Shown: piece by piece, positions 25,575 through 34,609 of the stretch
Layout: each line of letters begins with the position of its first letter
How positions within the stretch are numbered: the stretch's first letter is position 1
NCBI GenBank assembly: GCA_016783505.1
Contig: JADHWK010000002.1
Location: forward strand, 1-64,000
Direction of reading: 5' to 3'
Length of the DNA stretch: 64,000 nucleotides
DNA from: Candidatus Zhuqueibacterota bacterium
GTDB lineage: Bacteria > BS750m-G25
Made by a program: the position numbers and the translations under genes
The notes under the pieces: generated by a model
The model's database searches: none
What the model saw: the letters and a program-made list of their open reading frames with translations, nothing else
Told to the model about the DNA's origin: nothing

Positions 25575-28145
25575 ATGTTCAAAATCCAATGTTATTTTAT
25601 ATTGTTTTTAATATTTTTCTGGCAAACGTTTGTTTTTGCAGAAGAACACTCTATCCCGACCATCAACGCCGTTCGAACAGAAGAAGAGATCATTATTGAC
25701 GGGCTTTTGAATGAATCTATATGGCAGGGAGAAGGGTATTCCGACCTGATTCAAAAAAATCCCATTGAAGGGGCACCCCCTACGGAAAAAACTTCCGTTC
25801 ATATTGCCTATAATGATCAAGGGTTGTATATCGGGGCTCGTTGCTATCATAGCGGGAGCGATTCCATTCAGGGCGGGCTTGCCAGAAGAGATAAATCGGT
25901 TCAGTCAGATTGGTTCTGGTTCTGGATAGATCCCGATAAGAACGGGCATAACGGATTTGGTTTTGCTGTCAATCCAGACGGTTCCATTATTGACAGGAAG
26001 CTCTTCCAGGATATTCATTATGATAATGACTGGGATGGAGTCTGGGAAGCTGCTGCCAAAAAACATGAAAATGTTTGGACAGTGGAAATGTTAATACCCT
26101 ACAATCAACTCCGATTCGATAAAAAAGATGAATATGTTATGGGAATAAATTTTATGCGCTATATTCTTAAAAACGCCGAATATGATTATTTTGTAATGGT
26201 ACCCAAAAAGGAAACCGGTTTTGTTTCCAAATTTGGATTGCTAAAAGGAATCAAAGGGATTGAACCCCCATCGAGGTTTCAAATTATGCCCTATACAATG
26301 GCAAAAGCCTATGATTTATCTGAAGATAAAGACAGCCCCTTTTATGATGATAACAAATACATGCAGAATATTGGGATTGATTTGAAATATGGAATAACTG
26401 GAAATTTGACCTTAGATTTGACCATGAATCCTGATTTTGGCCAGGCGGAAGTAGACCCGGCCCAGATTAACCTCTCTGCTTTCGAAACCTATTATTCTGA
26501 AAAAAGAACTTTTTTTATTGAAGGTTCGGAAATATTCTCTTTTGGGGACAATCCAGCCGGGGGATTGTGGGGATGTTACTGGGCTGAGCCGGATATTTTT
26601 TACAGCAGAAGGATCGGAAGAAATCCTAAAGGGGAGGCCTCTCATGAGGGATTTGAAGACAGACCGGAACAAACCACTATTTTGGGGGCGGCAAAAATAA
26701 CCGGCAGGATAGGAGACTGGTCGGTCGGTAGTGTCAGTGCGGTCACCGATAGAGAATTTGCCAGAGTTGATTCTTCAGGAATACGATTCAAAGAGGAAAT
26801 AGAACCCCGTTCTTATTATGGAGTTTTAAGAAGCAGTAAAGAATTCAGTAAAGGAAATCAGGGGCTGGGGTTTATTATGACAGGGGTGACAAGGGATTTG
26901 AGAACCCAAGGGCTAAAACAGATTTATAACCGGAATGCGTTCGTATATGGAATGGATGGTTGGTCGTTTCTGGACAAAGCGAGGGAATGGGCGTTTATAG
27001 GAAAATTTGCCCATTCATATGCGGATGGGACCAAGGAGAGAATTCTGGACCTACAGCAGGAGTCAGGGCATTATTATCAAAGACCTGATTTTGACTATAT
27101 ATCTCTGGATTCAAACCGAACTTCATTGTCCGGAAGCATGGCAAGGTTTGGTCTATTAAAAACAAAGGGGAATGTATCATTTCAATCAGCGCTGGGAATT
27201 ATCTCTCCCGGTTTTGATACAAATGATCTGGGATTTAGCTGGTTTACAAATGTGATCAATATGCATGTTGTTGGAGGATATAGCTGGTTCCAACCCACTA
27301 ATTGGTTCAGAAGATCCAGTATTAATTTGATGATTTCAAGAAATTATGATTTCGACGGGAATAAATTGTTTCAACAGTACTATTTTACGGGACATATTAC
27401 CTTTCTTAATTACTGGGGCATTCATTCGTCCCTACAAATCACCCCGGATGGATTGGATTTATTTGATACCCGGGGTGGACCGGCTATTGCATATCACGGA
27501 TATCAGTATATGAACCTGGGATTTTATTCAGACGACAGAAAAAAAGTGAGGGTTTATGGAAGTATGAGTTATCGGGCTGTGAATGATGGGGCATATAGTA
27601 GAGATTTTGATATTGATTTTGTTTATAATCCCTCCCCTTCAATAAAGTTGACCCTTTCCGCAAACCTTTACAAAGAACTTGACCATCAGCAATGGGTGGA
27701 TAACATTGCCGATTCCTCTGCGGTTTCTACTTATGATACAAAATATATTTTTTCAGATTTAGACGAAACAATAAGATCGGGCACAATCCGACTGGATTGG
27801 GGATTCACGCCCAGACTATCATTTCAAATGTATATTCAGCCCTATATTGCAGTGGGACATTACTCTCATTTCAAGGAATTAATGGAGGGGGGCACCTATC
27901 ATTTTAAAGAATATGATTATCAGGAATCTAATCCGGATTTTAATTATAAATCTTTCAAAGCGAATATGGTTTTACGTTGGGAATATCGTCCCGGCTCTTT
28001 GATCTATTTGGTATGGACACAAAACCGGGAAAATGATGACAGACCCGGAGTTTATAATTTAAAGGATGATATCCAATCTCTTAGGGATGAAGATTCTGAC
28101 AACATATTCCTGGTTAAATTAAACTATTTATTCACTGTTCGTTGA
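25575..28145 (+). CDS. DUF5916 outer-membrane protein with N-terminal CBM9-like domain
   Basis: 856 residues with a signal peptide (cleavage near VFAEE). Residues about 30-220 are a carbohydrate-binding family 9-like domain (IIIDGLLNESIWQGEGY, FFWFWIDPDKNGHNGFGFAVNPDG is characteristic). The rest is DUF5916: NPDFGQAEVDPAQINLSAFE, YYSEKRTFFIEGSEIFSFG, and many beta-strands ending with LVKLNYLFTVR, consistent with an outer-membrane barrel. The family is common in FCB bacteria and its role is not known, perhaps in glycan or peptide handling at the surface. An upstream AAAGGAAA may be the ribosome site. Confidence 0.88.
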   Translation: MFKIQCYFILFLIFFWQTFVFAEEHSIPTINAVRTEEEIIIDGLLNESIWQGEGYSDLIQKNPIEGAPPTEKTSVHIAYNDQGLYIGARCYHSGSDSIQGGLARRDKSVQSDWFWFWIDPDKNGHNGFGFAVNPDGSIIDRKLFQDIHYDNDWDGVWEAAAKKHENVWTVEMLIPYNQLRFDKKDEYVMGINFMRYILKNAEYDYFVMVPKKETGFVSKFGLLKGIKGIEPPSRFQIMPYTMAKAYDLSEDKDSPFYDDNKYMQNIGIDLKYGITGNLTLDLTMNPDFGQAEVDPAQINLSAFETYYSEKRTFFIEGSEIFSFGDNPAGGLWGCYWAEPDIFYSRRIGRNPKGEASHEGFEDRPEQTTILGAAKITGRIGDWSVGSVSAVTDREFARVDSSGIRFKEEIEPRSYYGVLRSSKEFSKGNQGLGFIMTGVTRDLRTQGLKQIYNRNAFVYGMDGWSFLDKAREWAFIGKFAHSYADGTKERILDLQQESGHYYQRPDFDYISLDSNRTSLSGSMARFGLLKTKGNVSFQSALGIISPGFDTNDLGFSWFTNVINMHVVGGYSWFQPTNWFRRSSINLMISRNYDFDGNKLFQQYYFTGHITFLNYWGIHSSLQITPDGLDLFDTRGGPAIAYHGYQYMNLGFYSDDRKKVRVYGSMSYRAVNDGAYSRDFDIDFVYNPSPSIKLTLSANLYKELDHQQWVDNIADSSAVSTYDTKYIFSDLDETIRSGTIRLDWGFTPRLSFQMYIQPYIAVGHYSHFKELMEGGTYHFKEYDYQESNPDFNYKSFKANMVLRWEYRPGSLIYLVWTQNRENDDRPGVYNLKDDIQSLRDEDSDNIFLVKLNYLFTVR

Positions 28146-28188
28146 TGTTATTAATAACCATCCCCATACAATTAAAGGATCACAATCC

Positions 28189-28626
28189 TTGATTCCAGTT
28201 CTTTTAACTTGTAACATGCTTACACACAAAATTAAAATGAATAAACAAACTTCAGCAAATGACATCCCCTCTGTAAACGAAACTTTTACCTTTATAATCC
28301 CTTATCATACCCTTCAAGTTACCCCTCAAGTCACCGAGCAAGTCACCGAGCAAGTCACCGAACAAGTCACCGAACAAGTCACCGGACAAGTCACCGGACA
28401 AGTCGAAATGATGGATAGAATTGCTTCCACGTTAAAACACTGTGAAACACCGAGGTCTCTAAGAGAGATCATGACGTTTTTAAAGCTGAAACATAGAGAG
28501 ACCTTTATGGAAAAAGTGCTACATCCACTCTTAGAGAAAGGCTACTTAAGAAGGACAATCCCAGATAAACCGAGAAGTAGATTTCAGAGGTATGTAGCAG
28601 TAAAGGAAAAGAAAAATGAGCAATAA
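28189..28626 (+). CDS. Winged-helix fragment with QVTE tandem repeat (truncated ATP-binding/Fic-type protein)
   Basis: Up to 145 residues; an in-frame ATG at 28237 (MNKQTSAND) is an alternative start. A Gln-Val-Thr-Glu repeat encoded by 12-bp units (28315-28404) precedes a winged-helix region (RSLREIMTFLKLKHRETF ... VLHPLLEKGYLRRTIPDKP). This arrangement is the C-terminal end of longer AlbA_2/divergent-AAA or Fic-like proteins, whose N-terminal catalytic domains are missing here. Its last codons overlap the start of the HsdS fragment, as in type I restriction operons. It is probably a remnant, possibly still translated. Confidence 0.5.
   Translation: MIPVLLTCNMLTHKIKMNKQTSANDIPSVNETFTFIIPYHTLQVTPQVTEQVTEQVTEQVTEQVTGQVTGQVEMMDRIASTLKHCETPRSLREIMTFLKLKHRETFMEKVLHPLLEKGYLRRTIPDKPRSRFQRYVAVKEKKNEQ
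28315..28404 (+). repeat. 12-bp tandem repeat (QVTE units)
   Basis: Seven consecutive units of CAAGTCACCGAR-like sequence plus a half unit; the units drift in pairs (GAG GAG, GAA GAA, GGA GGA). This suggests stepwise duplication. The frame is kept throughout. Confidence 0.85.
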
Positions 28627-28744
28627 TCCAAAACCCGGCTACAAACTCACCGAACTAGGTGAAATACCAGAAGAGTGGCAAGTGGTAAGGTTTGGGGAGG
28701 TCATTTTGGTAAAACTCAGGTATAAAGGAGTCAATAATAGATAA
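28616..28744 (+). pseudogene. HsdS N-terminal fragment 1
   Basis: 42 residues beginning MSNNPKPGYKLTELGEIPEE and continuing with WQVVRFGEV. This is the conserved start of type I restriction specificity subunits, truncated within the first target-recognition domain. Its ATG overlaps the end of the preceding winged-helix frame by 11 bases. Confidence 0.75.
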
Positions 28745-28751
28745 TCAAGCA

Positions 28752-29258
28752 ATGGTTCCAATAGAAATAATTGAGAAGCGAATTTATTTGCTCCGTGGAA
28801 AGAAGGTTATGATTGATTCGCATTTGGCAGAATTATATGGAGTAGAAACAAAACAATTAAAAAGACAAGTTAGAAGAAATGTAGAAAGATTTCCTGATGA
28901 TTTCATGTTTGAGTTAACACAAGAAGAATATCAGGATTTTTTAAGGCGCCAATTTGGCACCTTAAAGAGAGGCAAATATTCAAAATATATTCCATACGCA
29001 TTCACAGAACAGGGTATAGCTATGCTTTCCAGTGTGCTGAATAGCAAACGAGCTATACAGGTTAATATCCAGGTTATGCGAGCTTTTGTAAAACTCCGTG
29101 AGATGCTTACTACACACAAAGAACTTGCTCGCAAATTAGAACAATTGGAAAAGAAATATGATGCACAGTTCAAAATAGTATTTGATGCAATCCACCAGCT
29201 TATGGCACCACCCAAAAAGCCACACCGAAAGATTGGGTTTCATAGAGAGGGGAAATAA
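28752..29258 (+). CDS. ORF6N domain-containing protein
   Basis: 168 residues. The N-terminal ORF6N domain is clear: IYLLRGKKVMIDSHLAELYG, then KQLKRQVRRNVERFPDDFMF and YAFTEQGIAMLSSVL; the C terminus is a coiled coil (LARKLEQLEKKYDAQFKIVF). These DNA-binding proteins are common in phages and inside type I restriction operons, where their role is unclear. It lies between two HsdS fragments and its TAA overlaps the ATG of the second (TAATG), reproducing the normal operon order. It appears intact. Confidence 0.9.
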   Translation: MVPIEIIEKRIYLLRGKKVMIDSHLAELYGVETKQLKRQVRRNVERFPDDFMFELTQEEYQDFLRRQFGTLKRGKYSKYIPYAFTEQGIAMLSSVLNSKRAIQVNIQVMRAFVKLREMLTTHKELARKLEQLEKKYDAQFKIVFDAIHQLMAPPKKPHRKIGFHREGK

Positions 29259-29326
29259 TGAATAAATACAATAAGTTTAAACAAACAAAAATCGGCGAAA
29301 TACCTGAGGAGTGGAAGAATGTTTGA
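29258..29326 (+). pseudogene. HsdS N-terminal fragment 2
   Basis: 22 residues: MNKYNKFKQTKIGEIPEEW followed by KNV and a stop. It repeats the HsdS start motif (ET/K-IGEIPEEW) of fragment 1. The start overlaps the stop of the ORF6N gene. Confidence 0.7.
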
Positions 29327-29373
29327 ACCAAATTTCCGCTACAGTCATAAGATTGTTAAAAATCTCACGCTAA

Positions 29374-29604
29374 TTAAGCAAAGATATCAAGATTCTTAAA
29401 GAGAGGGGACAAATTGCATTAACTGAGAGGCAGATGAAGATTGTGGAATGGATATTACAAAATGGCAAGATAACAAATAAAGATGTAAGAGAGATGTTTA
29501 AAATTTCAGATCGAGCAGCCTTGAAGGAAATAAGAAAATTGGTGGATTCAGAAGTGGTTAAATCAGAAGGTAAAGGAAGAAGCCTGTATTATATTCTGGA
29601 ATAA
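29374..29604 (+). pseudogene. C-terminal winged-helix remnant
   Basis: An open frame without an early start reads KDIKILKERGQIALTERQMK, then a helix-turn-helix with KITNKDVREMFKISDRAALKE and ends GRSLYYILE. This matches the C-terminal wHTH of AlbA_2/divergent-AAA-type ATP-binding proteins. An internal ATG at 29434 would give 56 residues. The N-terminal part is missing. Confidence 0.5.
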
Positions 29605-29614
29605 TGCGGTATAT

Positions 29615-29662
29615 GGTTCGGGATTAGGTTCGGGATTAGGTTGGCGATTAGGTTGGCGATTA
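29615..29662 (+). repeat. 12-bp tandem repeat (GSGL/GWRL units)
   Basis: Two copies of GGTTCGGGATTA followed by two copies of GGTTGGCGATTA. In one frame they would encode Gly-Ser-Gly-Leu and Gly-Trp-Arg-Leu. Length and pairwise drift are like the repeat at 28315-28404. Confidence 0.75.
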
Positions 29663-29706
29663 CTAGTTGGGAAAGACAAAAATTAACAATAGCCTAAGCC
29701 CTGACT

Positions 29707-29824
29707 AAAAACTCACCGAATTTGGAAAGACACCAGAAGAGTGGTTAGGCTGGGTGATATACTTTCATTTAAGGGTTGCCAAAAAGAAGAGACCCAAAAA
29801 TATAAACCAACTAAGAGATCGTGA
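29707..29824 (+). pseudogene. HsdS N-terminal fragment 3, frameshifted
   Basis: KLTEFGKTPEEW in one frame continues, after a small deletion, as VVRLGDILSFKGCQKEETQK and then YKPTKRS in another frame, ending at TGA 29822-29824. This reproduces the HsdS start, extending further into the first recognition domain than fragments 1 and 2. Confidence 0.7.
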
Positions 29825-29890
29825 AACATGCCAATAAGGGATGTTATTCAAAATGCTTCGCTTATACATAGTTATCTGACATTGCCCGCC
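29821..29890 (+). repeat. attC-like site 3 (boundary candidate)
   Basis: Begins GTGAAACATGCC, the block also found inside site 1 (24328 region), and ends with ATAGTTATCTGACATTG, comparable to GTTAGCTGAAATAAG of site 2. It marks the change from restriction-locus debris to the AT-rich DUF3883 gene. I see no strong stem. Confidence 0.25.
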
Positions 29891-29901
29891 CTGGAAAGTT
29901 G

Positions 29902-30063
29902 ATGTCAATGAAAACTGATAAAGAAATATCTCCAAATGTTAGCATCCACCACCGAATTAAAGCTACTAGAAGCGTGGGTATGTGCCACTGGGAGGTACAA
30001 AACAAAAGAACATATAATAAGAGAAATGTTTTATCAAATCTGGAATACTCGGGGGTGAGATGA
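29902..30063 (+). CDS. Possible small ORF coupled to the DUF3883 gene
   Basis: A 53-residue frame starting MSMKTDKEISPNVSI and ending NLEYSGVR. Its TGA overlaps the ATG of the following 1504-residue gene, an arrangement typical of coupled genes, and GGAAAG lies just upstream. It has no recognised domain and its composition is unremarkable, so it could equally be chance. Confidence 0.25.
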   Translation: MSMKTDKEISPNVSIHHRIKATRSVGMCHWEVQNKRTYNKRNVLSNLEYSGVR

Positions 30064-33000
30064 TGGCCATTAAAATCAAATGGGACCACGAATTTATTAA
30101 ACAAGTTGCAGCTCAAAATGAGAAATATAAAGATGATCCACTAGTAGAAAAATTAACGGATTTTATTGCTAAGAGTGTCTACTCATCCCCATCTCATTTT
30201 GCATTAGAAATGATCCAAAATGCTGACGACGAAAAATCTACTGAGATAAAATTTTATTTTGAAAAGAATAATAAAATCATAGTTACTAATAATGGTAAAA
30301 AATTTTCAAAAGATGATGTCAGGACAATTTGTTACGCAGGGCATAGCCTAAAGAAAAACAAAAAGGGATTTTTCGGAATAGGATTTAAATCGGTTAAAAG
30401 GATAACAGATACTCCTCAAATTATATCTAGCAATTACAATTTCGTTATCCATAAATATTATCACCCAGAACCATGCAAAGAGATCCCAGAAGATATAACA
30501 TTCAACCCTCAAAAAGGTGCAATTTTTATTTTGCCTTTGAAATCTAAAAAAGAATATAACAACATTTTCAAAAATTTTATGGAAGAAACCAATGAGAATC
30601 TATTATTGTTTCTTGATTATATTAAGAAAATTTATATTATCGACAGGAGGAAAAAAGAAGAAAAGACTCATGTTTTGTCTTATGACCGTAAATATGGAAT
30701 TTTAGAAAATTCATATACGGGTAATAAATCGTTTTGGAAAGTATTTAAGAAGATAATCTATGTACCCAAACGTATTCGTAAACCAATGGGAAAAGAAAGG
30801 GTAAGAAAAACTGAGATGGCTTTAGCATTTCCAGCAGATATAAAGGATACCCCAGATCCCCAAAAACTATTTTGTTATCTGCCGACAGAGCGTTTCACCG
30901 GTTACCCCTTTATAGTTCAGGGCGACTTTTTACCCATATTAGGCAGGAGCAACATAGACGAAGAAGATCCTTGGAATAAACACCTATTAAACCAATTGTC
31001 AGAATTAATTGCAGACGCCTTTGAAAATCTAAGAAACTATCCCAATTTTAGATTGCGAATACTTTCATTTCTTCCACTAAAGGAAGAATGTCATGATGAG
31101 TTATTTATTAAGTATATAGACGCTATCTATACGGAATTAAAGAACAGAGAGATTGCATTCACACGAGATATATGTTTTAAAAAACCGACAGATTCTATCG
31201 ATCTTTCCCGCGATCTATGGGAGCTCTTTAGCAATGATGATTTACAAGAGATTTACAAAAATGAAAAATTTGTGATATCGGACGGGTATAATGACCATGA
31301 AAGGAAGATTTTATCTCTGTTGGGCATGGAAACGTTCGGATTAGATAATATAATCTCATTCTTCAAAAATAATAAGGGTATAAGGAAGAAAGTTGTGGAT
31401 CCAAATTGGTTTGTTTCTATTTATGCATACATAAATGACGATTTTGACGACTATGAGAAAGATGATTTGAGGAATGTTCCATTTCTCTTATCTGAAACAG
31501 AGGAGCTTATTTACTCAGAAGATCCAAAAAAAATGGATAAACCAAGGCTAATTGCCAATCAGTATATGAACAAGGAAACCTCATTTTTTTCTGAATTGTT
31601 CAATAAAGATAAACTAATATTCCTCCATAAGAGATTTAGAATATCTAGAAATCAAAAGAAGAATAAAAATTACGATCGCCGACTCGATAAGGTTCATCAG
31701 TTATTTGAATTTCTTGGTGTAATTAGAATGGTTGAGGCGCATCATATTATTACACAACTCATATTACCAAAATTTCAGGAAACGCGAAACGGGAAACGTC
31801 TAGGTCATAAAAAAGCCATTTTATTCACAAATTTTATTCTTGAAAATTTGTCATATTACCGTAAAATATACGGAAGCCGTACAAAAACTGATGATTGGGA
31901 AATTTTCTCAGACATTAGGTCAAAAATCCTAGTACTTGCAGAAAAGAGGGATTCTACTAGTAAGAAAAGATATGTCTTTTTATCCCCAACGGAGGTTTAT
32001 AGACGTGGTGAGGGAAAGAAACTACTCCCTGAAAAATATTTTAGGGGTTTGACTGAGGTACCATTTATCTCCAGAAAATATTTTTCCAAAAAGATCTTAG
32101 GTAGTTTTACTAGCATACCGATTACGCAAGCAAGTAAAAGACGTAAGATATATTCTTGGGATGCTTTCTTCCATTTGATGGGGGGTTGGGAAATCCCAAG
32201 AGTAATACCAATTAGTCGGAGTTATTCTCGATACGACTCAAGACTAAAAGATGATTTCCCAAATGTCGATTGGGACTATGAATATGATTCTACAACAGGA
32301 TACGAAATTAAAGATTGGATAATGCCAGAGTTAACTGATACCATTCGAAAGTACATCAACACAAAGGTTAAAGTTGAAAAAGACCGATTGAAACATCGGT
32401 TAGTTTATATTAGAGAAAGCGTTGCAAAAAATTGGAAAAAATACAAAGATTATAAAAAAGCAGAAGCCTCATATTTTTATTATTCAGATGGGGATATCAA
32501 AGTAGGTTCAACTTTTTATCAACAGCTAAAAAAACCTTGGTTTCCAAGATCTACCGACGGAAAATTAATAATACCTTCAAAAAATTACAAAGATACAATT
32601 GATAATAGATATTTAGCGCCCAAAGGCTCTGATTTTATAGATATACCCCCAGGGTCGAAAGAATTTTATAAGGAAATAGGGGTAATTGAAGATCCTGATC
32701 CAAAGGATGTGCTTGAAAGATTGCAGAAGATAAAAGCACATTGGGATAAAGTTAACAAGATACCCCTAGATAGCTTTAAGAAAATGGAGGCTTATTATAA
32801 GTATTTAGTTGATAAAAGTAAAACAAATCCTGATTTAAAAGATGCAATCGAAAGTATATTTTCAAAAAAGTATGTAATATTTCTTCCTACAAAAGTCCGT
32901 GGTAAAACGAAAATATGGTGGCATAGAGACCAAGTATTTGCAATAGAAACTTTGGATCATTCCCTTACACCATTTTTTCAATCGTTATTTCAGGAAGGAG

Positions 33001-34574
33001 CATACAGCATAGAACTAGAAGAGACATTTATTTCCCTAGGCGTTAGAATTAGTCCGAGCTTTAGAGACTACAAAGAAACCTTTCAACACATTATGAAGGA
33101 GTGGGGAAAAGCCTCAACAAACAAAAGATTGGAACTTAAGGGAAAAATTAGTTATGCTTTAGAAGGGCTAAGTACATTGATCGAAAGCGAATCGGTAGAC
33201 GATGATGAAAAAATTAGGAAACTATTCGATGAAAATATTTTCTTAACCGATCAGAATGAATTTTTAACACCCAATGAAATATATTTGAAAGACGATTACG
33301 AAATCTATGAGGTATTTCAAGATTGTATTCCCACATTGTGGTACAACGGTGAAATAGCATCTATTTCATCATCATTGATAAGGATAGGTTTCAACTCGTT
33401 AAAAGATTATAAAGACAAAAGAAAAGCAAGGTTTATTGATAAAGAATTTATTCATAAAGATGATCTTCCAAAAATGATAGAATTTTGTGAAGTTATTGAG
33501 GCCTTCATAGAAAATAGATTCAGTACATTATATGATAAGCAAAGGGAGAATATCGCTAGATCTAAAGATTTACAAATTTATACAGCAAAAAATATAAAAG
33601 TTACTTACTTCTTAGAGGGCAAAAAGCGAATAAAAAATAATGTGCCCATTTACTTATCGAAAAATGAACTTGTGATATCTACCGCCGAAAACGATCCATG
33701 GTTAGAAGTAATCAGAGATGACTTTTCAAAATGTTTGTCCTCAATTTTTGGAGATTTAGGTCCTCATTTGAGACCTTTGATCAATGATTTGCATCAAAAC
33801 CCAGAAGACATTAACGTTGTCATTCAAAAGTGGGGGTTAGAAAGGGGACGTGTATTTAAAAAATATGTTGAGGAGGAAAGCCAAGTAATCAAGATGCCTT
33901 TGGCTCAAGCGAAAAAAGAACTTGAGACCTTTGGAGAAGAGGTCGAAGAAGAACCAATAACCCAAGTAGTTGATATCACAACCACACCAACCCAAACACC
34001 ACAACCCAAGAGCAAGGATGAGGAAGTTTTCCCGTTAGAAACAATCAACGGTTTTATTATAAAAAACATTAAAACAGGCGAAGTGACTACATTACCACTC
34101 AAAAGAAGAAAGATAAGAAAAAGTAAATTGCCAAAAAAGAAGGGAATTTCTAAAACTTATACCCCATTTTCATCTCAAATGACGGAGGATATAGCTGTAG
34201 AAATCGTAAAAAAGTTTGAAGAATCTCAAGATCGAGTGGATATAAAAGATGTGAGAGATGATGAAGATGAGGGTTGTGACTTAATTTCATCTGGGAGGGG
34301 TGGGAATCGTCTGATAGAAATAAAAGCTTCCAAGGGTAAAAGACCGCAAATTAAACTTCGGCCATCTCAATATAAAAGAGCAAAACAAGATAAAGAGAAG
34401 TATTACATTTACAAAGTAGAAAACATAGAGAAAGGAAAATTACCACATATCGAAATAGTTCAGAATCCGATAGAGAATCCAAAGATTAGAATTGTTCATT
34501 TAGGAGAAGTTAAAATAGAAGGATGGGAAAACTCGGATAAAATCTCAATCGATGTAAGGATTGAAGAAAATTAG
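30060..34574 (+). CDS. Giant GHKL ATPase / DUF3883 protein (sacsin-like, candidate defence protein)
   Basis: 1504 residues. The N-terminal domain is an Hsp90/sacsin-type GHKL ATPase: N-box ALEMIQNADD (Glu50, Asn54, Asp56), a VTNNGKKFS strand, and a glycine lid GFFGIGFKSVKRI (103-115). The long middle (about 250-1300) has no domain I recognise and is rich in Lys, Tyr, Asp and Phe. A Pro/Thr linker near 1310-1330 precedes a C-terminal DUF3883 domain (about 1374-1480) with a PD-(D/E)XK-like pattern: Asp1407 in GCDLISS, Glu1420 and Lys1422 in LIEIKAS. ATPase plus nuclease-like ends, AT-rich composition and restriction-locus debris upstream suggest a defence role. Start ATGATG with GGGGGTGAG upstream; the second ATG is possible. 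Confidence 0.8.
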   Translation: MMAIKIKWDHEFIKQVAAQNEKYKDDPLVEKLTDFIAKSVYSSPSHFALEMIQNADDEKSTEIKFYFEKNNKIIVTNNGKKFSKDDVRTICYAGHSLKKNKKGFFGIGFKSVKRITDTPQIISSNYNFVIHKYYHPEPCKEIPEDITFNPQKGAIFILPLKSKKEYNNIFKNFMEETNENLLLFLDYIKKIYIIDRRKKEEKTHVLSYDRKYGILENSYTGNKSFWKVFKKIIYVPKRIRKPMGKERVRKTEMALAFPADIKDTPDPQKLFCYLPTERFTGYPFIVQGDFLPILGRSNIDEEDPWNKHLLNQLSELIADAFENLRNYPNFRLRILSFLPLKEECHDELFIKYIDAIYTELKNREIAFTRDICFKKPTDSIDLSRDLWELFSNDDLQEIYKNEKFVISDGYNDHERKILSLLGMETFGLDNIISFFKNNKGIRKKVVDPNWFVSIYAYINDDFDDYEKDDLRNVPFLLSETEELIYSEDPKKMDKPRLIANQYMNKETSFFSELFNKDKLIFLHKRFRISRNQKKNKNYDRRLDKVHQLFEFLGVIRMVEAHHIITQLILPKFQETRNGKRLGHKKAILFTNFILENLSYYRKIYGSRTKTDDWEIFSDIRSKILVLAEKRDSTSKKRYVFLSPTEVYRRGEGKKLLPEKYFRGLTEVPFISRKYFSKKILGSFTSIPITQASKRRKIYSWDAFFHLMGGWEIPRVIPISRSYSRYDSRLKDDFPNVDWDYEYDSTTGYEIKDWIMPELTDTIRKYINTKVKVEKDRLKHRLVYIRESVAKNWKKYKDYKKAEASYFYYSDGDIKVGSTFYQQLKKPWFPRSTDGKLIIPSKNYKDTIDNRYLAPKGSDFIDIPPGSKEFYKEIGVIEDPDPKDVLERLQKIKAHWDKVNKIPLDSFKKMEAYYKYLVDKSKTNPDLKDAIESIFSKKYVIFLPTKVRGKTKIWWHRDQVFAIETLDHSLTPFFQSLFQEGAYSIELEETFISLGVRISPSFRDYKETFQHIMKEWGKASTNKRLELKGKISYALEGLSTLIESESVDDDEKIRKLFDENIFLTDQNEFLTPNEIYLKDDYEIYEVFQDCIPTLWYNGEIASISSSLIRIGFNSLKDYKDKRKARFIDKEFIHKDDLPKMIEFCEVIEAFIENRFSTLYDKQRENIARSKDLQIYTAKNIKVTYFLEGKKRIKNNVPIYLSKNELVISTAENDPWLEVIRDDFSKCLSSIFGDLGPHLRPLINDLHQNPEDINVVIQKWGLERGRVFKKYVEEESQVIKMPLAQAKKELETFGEEVEEEPITQVVDITTTPTQTPQPKSKDEEVFPLETINGFIIKNIKTGEVTTLPLKRRKIRKSKLPKKKGISKTYTPFSSQMTEDIAVEIVKKFEESQDRVDIKDVRDDEDEGCDLISSGRGGNRLIEIKASKGKRPQIKLRPSQYKRAKQDKEKYYIYKVENIEKGKLPHIEIVQNPIENPKIRIVHLGEVKIEGWENSDKISIDVRIEEN

Positions 34575-34609
34575 CAAATAATAAACACACAATCCGAAAG
34601 AAATATTTG

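Noticed and set aside
28315-28404. Possible CRISPR array
   Set aside because: The 12-bp units are directly contiguous without spacers and stay in frame as a coding repeat.
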